From contig CM040126.1 of the NCBI GenBank assembly GCA_022559845.1, forward strand, positions 119,512,886 to 119,576,885: DNA of 64,000 bases, read 5' to 3'. Positions 55,735 to 64,000 of the stretch are shown in pieces. The stretch is from Amorphophallus konjac (taxonomy: Eukaryota > Streptophyta > Magnoliopsida > Alismatales > Araceae). Made by a program: the position numbers and the translations under genes. The notes under the pieces are model-generated. The model worked only from the letters and a program-made list of their open reading frames with translations, did not search any database and was not told where the DNA came from. The stretch's first letter is position 1; every line of letters begins with the position of its first letter.

Positions 55735-58111
55735 TGTAAGGCCCGTGCCTTAATGGATCCTTATTGGAATTTGTTCTATTATTCGTTCTGGAATTTCCGG
55801 CTATTTTTCTGGATTTTTAGGAACTTGTCTGATATTTTTCCAGATTTGTTTGGGTTTATTGAGAGTTATTAGAAATTAATGAGATTTTAATATATATAAT
55901 AAATATATTATATATATTTTAATTTCTTTTTTTTTCTTTTAACCTCTCACCCTCACCCCCTCTCTCCCCGTCGATCTCTCATTAACCCTCACCCTCTCTC
56001 TCTCCTCACGCGATCGCCCCTCTCTCCTCTCTAGGGAACGCGGGCGAGACGGCGTCGGATTGAGGCGTGGTGGGCGCCGGTGGATTCCTCGTGTCGAGAG
56101 GAACGCGTGGGTACCCATCTCGGCACGGTTCGGTGATCGTGGGAGCGGGGTGGAGCTTGAAGGCCCGGTGAGCCTACCTCGGTGCATGCGGCCTTTTCGT
56201 CTGTCTCGGCTTGCAAGAGGTAGGGGGATGGAATCCTAAGCTCGCTAGGAGCATTCCCTGTGGTTCATTTCGTTGTTTAGGCCTCCCGATGTATGCATGT
56301 GGCCATTTTCCCATTTTTAGTGTAAACGAGTAATTTAGCCGTTTAATGGGTTTGGGGTGATGCATGCGGGTGTTTTAAGCTTGGTAGTGTTGTTTAGCAT
56401 GTATGGTTTGGCAGGTTACAAGTTTTCACGGCGTTACCCGACGATTTCTATCGTCCGGGAGGGCTTCGGTTTTCAAACCGAACCCGCCCGTGTTCCAGGT
56501 GGTGTGAAGGTCCTGCCAGGAACCGTCACACGCCTGACGGTCCTTGGTGGACGCGTCGTTTCCAAACGACGGCCCGTCGAGGGCGCGTTATTTGGAGAGT
56601 AACGGTGGGAACCCCATCCGTTACTCGTGCGTAGTTTTGCGTTGACCCGGTCAGGCAGTGCGCCCGACGGCCAGTCGACCGGCCGTCGTTTCGGTCCGAC
56701 GCGCCTGGGTTAGGGCGTCACTTCGCTTGCTATCGGTTTTGAATACTGTTCGTTGATTTCTGGCCTCGGGTGGAAGTAACGGCGGTGATCCAACGCGTCG
56801 TTACGAAGTAACGCGCTGGGCCCCCACCGTCACTCCCCCTCTTGGGTCGTTTGAGCTGGAACTCTGGTGGAAGTAACGGCGGGACACTGACGCGTCGCTT
56901 CGGATGTAACGCGCCAGTCCCCCACCGTCGCTTGCCAGTAACGCATGGGCAGACGACCGCCGTTTGCCTGTAGGTTTTGATATGTTCCCAGCCTTCTCGT
57001 CATGCGTTCCATAATATATAAGTGCCATGTTTATATTATTTTAGTGTTCAATGGCATGTTTCTTATACCAATAGAGTAGCTTTTCTTTCCATGCAATGGA
57101 GCCACTGTTGTTGCCCTAAGGTCTGTTGAGTACCGACCCGCTTGAGGATGGCGGAGGGGTGTGCTTCCCATGCACGGTTTGTAAGCTAGTTCCGTGGGCT
57201 CCCAGCCAATGGTAGCGTCTTACCAAGGGAGAAAACTAGCTAGAGGCCCTGGCTCAGGCTAGAGTCAGTGTGTGCACACGTGGTCGGAGACTGTGGACTG
57301 ACACCGACGGGTGCCACTCCGACTGGTCACTTGGTTTGGTACTGTTTACGCGCTTAGCTTGTCGCTTTGCCGACTGCGAGTGCTTGAGACGCAGTGTAAG
57401 TCGTCAATGGACGCTTCTGGTTTCTGCTCCAGTTGTTGTCCTTCCTTGTTGTTTGGATTAGTCAAGGCTCATTCTATTTTGGTAGATTTAGTTTTAATCG
57501 CTTGCATTTATTTAGCTGTGGCATGCTTTAGCTGTTATACTTGCTTAGTTAGAGTTTACAGCTATACTTGAGTAGTTATTCATGCCATTGCATGTTAGCT
57601 TAATTAAATGCATGCTCTTCTTGCCTTTATTTATGCATGTATGCTTGTTTAGTGCGAGGTAGGGATCCGCGTGACCCCTACTGAGTCTGGCCGTGACTCA
57701 CCCTTTCTCCTTTCAGGTGAGCCGCGCCCGTCGTCTCCCGGTGCTTCGTGAGCCGTTTTGGAGACCGTGTCTAGCTGCCAGCTGTAGTCGAGCCGCCTTT
57801 TTGAGGCTTTTGGTTGTGCTTTTGCCGGGGTATGCCCCGTGTAGTTGTACCTTGTGGACTAGTACGTTGGTTTATCTAGACTAGTATATATATATCACTC
57901 TAGTTATTTTGATTTGCTTCCGCACTTGTGTTATTTTAAAGCTTAATTGTAAACTGCGAGTTCCAAATTCCAATTCGTTATGCATACCCCTCAGCACTTT
58001 TCTACTAACCCTTCAGGGGCCTCATCAGCCTCTTGGGTGGCTTCCCCAGTTCTTGGTATCGGTGTATCGATGTTATCGGTATATCGGTATCCTGAACTCT
58101 GGGTCGTTACA
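55735..58111 (+). repeat. E6 5' LTR
   Basis: It is 2377 bp, begins TGTAAGGCCCGTGCC and ends GGGTCGTTACA. It has an AT-rich stretch at 55886-55920, a pyrimidine-rich tract at 55925-56035 and a run of hairpins at 56437-56935. The ORF 56357-56602 spans the hairpins and is conserved in both LTRs but has no domain. Confidence 0.93.
56437..56935. repeat. Train of hairpins in the E6 5' LTR
   Basis: At least eight inverted repeats follow each other. They are 56437-56459 (CCCGACGAT...ATCGTCCGGG), 56465-56482 (TTCGGTTT/AAACCGAA), 56502-56531 (GTGTGACGGT/ACCGTCACAC in the 3' copy), 56536-56557, 56554-56571 (CGTCGTTT/AAACGACG), 56598-56625 (AGTAACGG/CCGTTACT), 56665-56688 (CGACGGCC/GGCCGTCG), 56776-56833 (inner CGTTAC-gaa-GTAACG) and 56873-56930. 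Arms are 6 to 10 bp, mostly perfect. Confidence 0.9.
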
Positions 58112-58113
58112 GT

Positions 58114-58125
58114 TGGCATCAGAGA
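58114..58125 (+). other. E6 primer-binding site (initiator Met type)
   Basis: TGGCATCAGAGA two bases after the LTR differs from TGGTATCAGAGC at two positions. Confidence 0.8.
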
Positions 58126-58263
58126 CAAGTTTGAGGAATTGTATAAGGAATTGAAATTTGCGCTTTGTCCAGAGCTAGTCCTGGTGTCGTCTATTGCTGG
58201 CCTAGGATGTTTTCTGCGTGATTGATGGATTTTATTATCGATTTATGTTTTGGCAGTGCAATT

Positions 58264-59448
58264 ATGCCGCCTCGTTGAGGAAGACCTCCTCGAGTTCCTC
58301 ATGCTCCTCGAGATGCACCCAGGGAAGATAGTGGTTCTATACCTCCTCCTGCAGTTCCAGCTGTTCCAGTTGCTCCTCTTGTTGAAGTGTCTGGCAGTCG
58401 AGGCAAGGCTTTGAAGGAATTCCTAATGTTCAACCCACCTGCTTTCGATGGTCAAGCTGATCCAGAAGTGGCAAGGCAATGGTTGGATGCGATCGAGCGG
58501 GTGTTTGTCTCAATGGAATGTGCTGAAGATGAAAAAGTTATGCTTGCTGCTTTTCAACTCCAGGGTACAGCCATTACGTGGTGGAAAGCCGAGTGGCAGA
58601 TCGCTTTTCATTCAAGACCTCTTCGGCAGATCACTTGGGCAGAGTTCGTTGCTGCTTTCGAGCGTGCTTACACTCCTGCCTGCTTGCAAATGGCAAAAAT
58701 GTATCAATTTATGGAGCTGACGCAGGGCAGTATGACGGTGCTTCAGTATCGAAATAAGTTTATGGAATTGGGTCAGTATGTGCCCCATGTGCTGGCCAGT
58801 GAAGCTTTGAAAACCCAGCAATTTTTGTGAGGTTTGAGGCCCGAGTTGAAGATGCCCCTGATTGCCAGTCGTGTTACGGATTTGGACAGTGCGTGCCAGA
58901 CAGCTGTAGCACTTGAGCTGGAAATGACGAGACCGGGTGGATATCCTCAGGCAAGGTCAGTTCAGCCCGCAGTACAGTCTCAGCAGGCTTACCGACCGCC
59001 AGTGCCAGGTGTTCCCTCAGTCCAGTTAGAGGTCTGTGGCTCTTCCTCTCCTTCCAAACCCAAGTTCAAGAGGTTCAAGAAGAAGAAGAAGTTTTTCCAG
59101 CAGCCGTCCGGTACAGATTCTGTTCAGCAGCCGACATCACCTTCTTCTCAGACTCGGTAGAGCTCAGCTGTCAGTCAGCCATGGACGTGTCGGAGATGCG
59201 GTGGTCATCATAAGGGCCAGCCGTGCTCTCTTCCTGTGGTGTGTTTTCGGTGTGACCAGCCGGGTCATGTGGTTCGGGATTGCCCGCTGAGGCCGAAACC
59301 GTTGCAAGTTCCCCAATTTTCTCAACCTCAGCAGTCGCAGTTCAGACCTCCTGCACCACAAGCTCAACAACAATTTTTCTCTCAAGCGTCGGCGTCTTCT
59401 CAGTAATCTTCAGTTGGTTCAAAGAAGCAGAAAGGCAAGGTTACTCAT
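58264..59448 (+). pseudogene. E6 gag with zinc knuckles
   Basis: It starts at ATG 58264 (MPPR). Stops at 58276 (TGA), 58828 (TGA), 59158 (TAG) and 59404 (TAA) interrupt one uniform frame. The capsid region has ARQWLDAIERVFVSMEC, TWWKAEWQIAFHSRP and MTVLQYRNKFMELGQYVP. A basic FKRFKKKKKFFQQ stretch precedes CRRCGGHHKGQPC and the knuckle CFRCDQPGHVVRDC (about 59248-59290). Each stop is one C-to-T step from Arg (CGA) or Gln (CAA or CAG). Confidence 0.9.
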
Positions 59449-60321
59449 TTGACTAGAGTTGATGCTGTTGCGTCCCATCTGGTTGAAGGTACGATTATGC
59501 TTTATGGTCATTCAGCTCGTGTCTTATTTGATTCCGGTGCTTCTCACTCTTTTATTTCTGAGGATTTCATGGCATGTATTGAGGAACCGACTTCAGAGAT
59601 AGCTTGTGAGATGTATGTTGAGATGCCTTCTGGAGATTTCATGATTACACCTTTGTGTCTGGAAGAATCTCCTGTGATGATTGATAATCACCAGTTGCCG
59701 GCGAGATTGTTTGCGTTGCAGCTGGCAGATTATGATGTTATTCTGGGAATGGATTGGTTGGAGCATTATGGAGCCGTGGTTGACTGCAGATCGAAGAAAG
59801 TCTATTTTCAGCCACAGGGGAAATTAGCCTTTTATTTCCAAGGTATTCGATCCCGATCTTCTCGTATGATTATTTCTGCTATTCGATCCTTCGGGTTGCT
59901 TAGTGCAGGTTGCCAGGGATTCTTAGCTTCTGTGGTTGCTGTTGAAAAACCACAACGAGATGTTTGTGATATTCCGGTCGTTTGTGAGTTCCCTGATGTA
60001 TTTGCTGACGAGTTGCCAGGCTTGCCTCCAGAGCGAGAGATAGAAATGGTGATTGAACTGATTCCAGGTACCGGCCCCTTAGCGAAGGCACCGTACCACA
60101 TGGCTCCAGCTGAATTGAAAGTACTGTGTGCACAGCTACTAGAGTTACTGGAAAAAGGTTATATTCGCCCCAGTTTTTCTCCGTGGAGTGCCCCAGTGCT
60201 GTTTGTGAAAAAGAAAGATGGAAGCTTGAGGCTTTGTATTGATTACAGGCAGTTGAATCAGGTGACTATCAAGAATAAGTACCCACTTCCCAGGATTGAT
60301 GATTTGTTTGACCAATTATAG
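59449..60321 (+). pseudogene. E6 protease and start of reverse transcriptase
   Basis: Same frame as gag. The protease has [19 protein letters not shown] with an intact DSG, and [19 protein letters not shown]. The linker [20 protein letters not shown] leads to the polymerase with [20 protein letters not shown] and [16 protein letters not shown] at 60319 (a former CAG) ends the open stretch. There is no frameshift. Confidence 0.92.
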
Positions 60322-61680
60322 TCTGCTACTGTCTTTTCACGGATTGATCTCCGGTCTGGCTACTTCCAATTGTGAATTCGGGAATCCGATGTGGAGAAGA
60401 CTGCTTTCAGCACTCGGTATGGTCACTTTGAATTTCTGGTTATGCTGTTTGGTTTGACTAATGCCCCAGCAGCTTTCATGGACATGATGCAATGTATCTT
60501 TCGTCCATTTCTTGATCAGTTTGTGGTGATCTTTGTTGATGATATTCTGATCTATTCTGCCTCTGATGAAGATCATGTGCAGCATTTGAGGATCATTCTG
60601 CAGACTCTAAGGGATCACGAGCTTTATGCGAAGTTCAGTAAATGTGAATTCTGGCTTCGGGAAATTCATTTTCTTGGTCACGTGATTTCTGGTGATGGAG
60701 TGGCAGTGGACCCTGCAAAAATTGATGCTGTTTTGAGCTGGCAGAGACCGAGAACTGTGACAGAAATATGAAGCTTTTTAGGTTTGGCTGGGTATTACCG
60801 CAGATTCATTCAAGACTTTGCGAAGATTGCAGCCCCGATGACTAGACTGACTCGTAAAGATGTACCTTTTGTCTGGTTGGATCAGTGTGAGGCTAGCTTT
60901 GTTGAATTGAAAAGGCTATTGACTTCTTCTCCTGTGTTGACTTTGTCTTCCGACTCGGGTGGTTTTCTGGTTTGTACTGATGCTTCTCGAGTAGGTCTGG
61001 GTGCAGTGCTGATGCAACATGGTAAAGTTATCGCATATGCATCTCGGCAATTGAAACGACATGAAGAGAATTACCCCACTCATGATCTGGAGCTAGCTGC
61101 AGTTATTTTTTCCTTAAAGATCTGGAGACATTATCTGTATGGTGAGAAATTTCAGATTCTTACTGATCACCAGAGTTTGCAGTATATATTCTCCCAGAAA
61201 GATTTGAATCTAAGGCAGCGCCGATGGATGGAATTCATGAAAGACTTTGACTTTACACTCTCCTATCAGCCGGGTAAAATGAATGTCGTGGTTGATGCTC
61301 TGAGCAGGAAAGTGCAGGTCAGCCATTTATTGCTTCATGAATGGAAATTGTGGGAACAGCTTCCGAGCGAGGCATTCAGTGCAGAGTTTCCTGCTGATCC
61401 GAAGATGGCAGTTTGTGCTAGTTTGACTTTGGGTTCGGCTTTGTATCAGCAGATTAAAGAAGCTCAGCAAGCAGATTCTGATTTAGCCCGTGTTATATCA
61501 AGATATGATGTGGAATTTGATGGCGAGCTGGTTGTTAGTTTTCAGGGTAGATTATATGCGCCCGCTGATGATGATTTGAGGCATGAGATTCTGAGTGAAG
61601 CCCATGGTTCCCGTTTTGCTATTCATCCAGGTGTCACCAAGATGTATCAGAATTTGAAAAAGTAGTTCTGGTGGCCAGGT
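60322..61680 (+). pseudogene. E6 reverse transcriptase (rest) and RNase H
   Basis: The frame is unchanged; stops at 60373 (TGA), 60769 (TGA) and 61663 (TAG). The polymerase has [20 protein letters not shown], the catalytic FVDDILIYS box near 60532-60560, [15 protein letters not shown] and [16 protein letters not shown]. RNase H has [40 protein letters not shown] and [16 protein letters not shown], ending in VDALSRK. The next part holds the integrase His pair ([14 protein letters not shown]). Confidence 0.92.
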
Positions 61681-62580
61681 ATGAAGAAAGACGTGGCTAT
61701 ATTTGTTTCTAAGTGCTTGACTTGTCAACAGGTTAAAGCCGAACATCAAAAGCCAGGTGGTTTACTTCAGCCGTTAGGGATCCCGATGTGGAAATGGGAC
61801 CATGTTACTACAGATTTTATGGTGGGTTTGCCTCGGACTTCTCAAGGTTTTGATGGTATCTGGTTGCTAGTCGACAGATTGACTAAAACTCCCAGATTGT
61901 TACCGATTAAGGTTACTTGGAATGTGCAGAGGTTGGCCGAGTTGTATGTACAGAAGATCGTGCCACTGCATGGAGTTCCTGTTTCACTTGTGTCAGATCG
62001 TGACCCACGTTTCACCTCCAGCTTCTGGCGTAGTTTCCAGAAAGCTTTGGGCACTGAGTTAGCTTTCAGTTCAGCATATCACCCTCAGTCAGATGGACAG
62101 TCAGAGAGGACTATTCAGACTCTAGAGGACATGCTGAGATTGTGTTGCCTTGATTGGCAGGGTTCGTGGTGTCAGCATTTGCCACTTGTTGAATTTGCTT
62201 ATAATAACAGCTTTCACTCCAGTATTGGAATGGCTCCGTATGAAGCACTATATGGTCGTCCTTGTCGAACTCCTATGAATTGGTTTGATGTTGGGGACAG
62301 ATTGTTGACAGGACCAGACATGGTGCAGCAGTGTTCAGATGTGGTTCGTCTGATCAGGCAGAGATTGTTGACGGCTCAGAGTCGACAGAAAAGCTATGCA
62401 GATCAGCGCAGATGTCCACTACAATTTGAGCCGGGAGATATGGTGTTTGTTAAAATATCTCCGATGAAAGGTGTTTCCAGATTTGGGAACCGTGGAAAGC
62501 TTAGTCCGCGGTATGTTGGCCCGTTCCCGATTGTTGAAGCTATTGGTCAGGTGGCTTATCGTCTGTAACTTCCGGCGGCC
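61681..62580 (+). pseudogene. E6 integrase
   Basis: The Cys pair of the zinc finger is CLTCQQVKAEH. The catalytic triad is present: Asp in TTDFMVGLP, Asp in LVSDRDPRFTS and Glu in SDGQSERTIQT. The C-terminal GDMVFVKISPMKG and LSPRYVGPFPIVEAI follow. TAA at 62566 (a former CAA) separates it from the chromodomain. Closely similar to the E4 integrase. Confidence 0.92.
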
Positions 62581-62853
62581 ATGCAAGCTATTCATGATGT
62601 ATTCCATGTGTCTCAATTGAGGAAATATGTGCCAGATGCTTCTCATGTTCTCGATGATTCAGTATGGCCTGAAGTGACTGCTGATTTATCTGCGCCAGAG
62701 TTTCCTCTCAGAATTGAAGACCGTCGTGAGCAGCGGTTGAGAAATAAGGTTATCCCTCTGGTAAAGGTTGCTTGGCAGCGTCACTCTGGTAATGAGTCCA
62801 CTTGGGAACGTGAAGATGAGATGCGTCAGCTTTTTCCTTTCTTATTCCACTGA
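62581..62853 (+). pseudogene. E6 chromodomain C-terminus
   Basis: It starts with MQAIHDVFHVSQLRKYVP and then PLRIEDRREQRLRNKVIPLV, KVAWQRHSGNESTWERED and LFPFLF. It is the same chromodomain type as in E4. The gag-pol frame ends at TGA 62851. Confidence 0.9.
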
Positions 62854-62920
62854 GGTATACGTCCTTTCTCGGTTTCCTCCTGTTTGTGTTGTTGTAAATT
62901 TCGAGGGAGAAATTTTTTTT

Positions 62921-62934
62921 AAGGAGGGAGGGAC
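62921..62934 (+). other. E6 polypurine tract
   Basis: AAGGAGGGAGGGAC directly precedes the LTR start TGTAAGG at 62935. Confidence 0.9.
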
Positions 62935-64000
62935 TGTAAGGCCCGTGCCTTAATGGATCCTTATTGGAATTTGTTCTATTATTCGTTCTGGAATTTCCGG
63001 CTATTTTTCTGGATTTTTAGGAACTTGTCTGATATTTTTCCAGATTTATTTGGGTTTATTGAGAGTTATTAGAAATTAATGAGATTTTAATATATATAAT
63101 AATTATATTATATATATTTTAATTTCTTTTTTTTTCTTTTAACCTCTCACCCTCACCCCCTCTCTCCCCGTCGATCTCTCATTCACCCTCACCCTCTCTC
63201 TCTCCTCACGCGATCGCCCCTCTCTCCTCTCTAGGGAACGCGGGCGAGACGGCGTCGGATTGAAGCATGGTGGGCGCCGGTGGATTCCTCGCGTCGAGAG
63301 GAACGCGTGGGTACCCATCTCGGCACGGTTTGGTGATCGTGGGAGCGGGGTGGAGCTTGAAGGCCCGGTGAGCCTACCTCGGTGCATGCGGCCTTTTCGT
63401 CCGTCTCGGCTTGCAAGAGGTAGGGGGATGGAATCCTGAGCTCGCTAGGAGCATTCCCTGTGGTTCATTTCATTGTTTAGGCCTCCCGATGTATGCATGT
63501 GGCCATTTTCCCATTTTTAGTGTAAACGAGTAATTTAGCCGTTTAATGGGTTTGGGGTGATGCATGCGGGTGTTTTAAGCTTGGTAGTGTTGTTTAGCAT
63601 GTATGGTTTGGCAGGTTACAGGTTTTCACGGCGTTACCCGATGATTTCTATCGTCCGGGAGGGCTTCGGTTTTCAAACCGAACCCGCCCGTGTTCCAGGT
63701 GGTGTGACGGTCCTGCCAGGAACCGTCACACGCCTGACGGTCCTTGGTGGACGCGTCGTTTCCAAACGACGGCCCGTCGAGGGCGCGTTATTTGGAGAGT
63801 AATGGTGGGAACCCCATCCGTTACTCGTGCGTAGTTTTGCGTTGACCCGGTCAGGCGGTGCGCCCGACGGCCAGTCGACCGGCCGTCGTTTCGGTCCGAC
63901 GCGCTTGGGTTAGGGCGTCGCTTCGCCTGCTATCGGTTTTGAATACTGTTCGTTGATTTCCGGCCTCGGGTGGAAGTAACGGCGGTGATCCAACGCGTCA
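62935..64000 (+). repeat. E6 3' LTR (partial)
   Basis: It matches 55735-56800 at a constant offset. The hairpins recur, with the 63702-63731 copy showing perfect 10-bp arms, while the copy at 63798-63825 has lost a CG (AATGG for AACGG). Confidence 0.95.

Larger units (their letters stand above)
55735..64000 (+). mobile_element. E6: Tekay-like chromovirus, right end outside the window
   Basis: The 5' LTR is 55735-58111 and the 3' LTR starts at 62935 and is cut by the window edge. It has a primer site, gag, protease, reverse transcriptase, RNase H, integrase, chromodomain and polypurine tract. The two LTRs align at a constant offset of 7200 over 1066 bp with about 20 differences, 17 of them transitions, and no indel. 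Flanking TATAA (55730-55734) is the expected duplication but its partner is out of view. Confidence 0.93.

Noticed and set aside
56357..56602. 81-residue ORF conserved in both E6 LTRs
   Set aside because: Conservation follows from LTR identity and the ORF overlays the hairpin train.
56437..56935. Hairpins as transcription terminators
   Set aside because: Eukaryotic element; no U-tract logic applies, and the position is internal to the LTR.
1..64000. Host protein-coding genes, tRNA or rRNA genes
   Set aside because: None seen; all longer frames fit retrotransposon genes, the antisense PMD passenger, or LTR noise.

Overview
The window looks like repeat-rich intergenic DNA of a seed plant, probably an angiosperm. 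Nearly every base can be assigned to LTR retrotransposons and I see no host gene. Evidence for a plant: chromovirus, Tat and Sirevirus-type elements, initiator-Met tRNA primer sites, a plant mobile domain ORF, and decay dominated by C-to-T changes. The species cannot be resolved from this sequence.

Layout, outermost first. E1 is a Tat-type Ty3/gypsy element on the minus strand, surviving in three pieces (738-3211, 41080-43479, 54358 to about 55087). Its integrase is cut by E8, a minus-strand Sirevirus-like LTR (1-737, running off the left edge). Its protease is cut by E2, a plus-strand CRM/Ty3-I-like chromovirus (3212-41079). E2's integrase is cut by E3, a minus-strand Tat-type element (10064-38024). 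E3 is cut between gag and protease by E4, a minus-strand Tekay-like chromovirus (22242-33184). This gives a four-level nest E1>E2>E3>E4. E1's 5' LTR is also split by E5, a plus-strand gag-only Sirevirus-like element (43480-54357). At the right, E7, a Sirevirus-like LTR fragment (about 55088-55734), is cut by E6, a plus-strand Tekay-like element (55735 to beyond the window end).

Target-site duplications support the boundaries: CGGGG for E4, AGACC for E3, CGGCC for E5, and a decayed CCTGG/TCTAG pair for E2. For E2 and E3 the interrupted host reading frame closes exactly when one duplication copy is kept. By-eye LTR divergence samples (E2 about 5%, E3 about 3-4%, E4 about 2%, E6 about 2%) agree with the nesting order.

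The most notable signals are these. (1) A leader of about 146 bp just after the primer-binding site is shared by E2 and E4, although their gag-pol genes belong to different lineages. (2) E3 carries an antisense plant mobile domain ORF behind its integrase. (3) The LTRs of several unrelated lineages each carry an array of short palindromes or hairpins: GGGTCGACCC doublets in E4, a train of hairpins in E6, AACGG/CCGTT hairpins in E3, E4 and E6, an ACGAAGT motif in E8 and a GGTCGGTGC motif in E5. (4) The E6 gag-pol frame of about 1530 codons is broken by nine nonsense codons, all explicable as C-to-T changes, with no frameshift.
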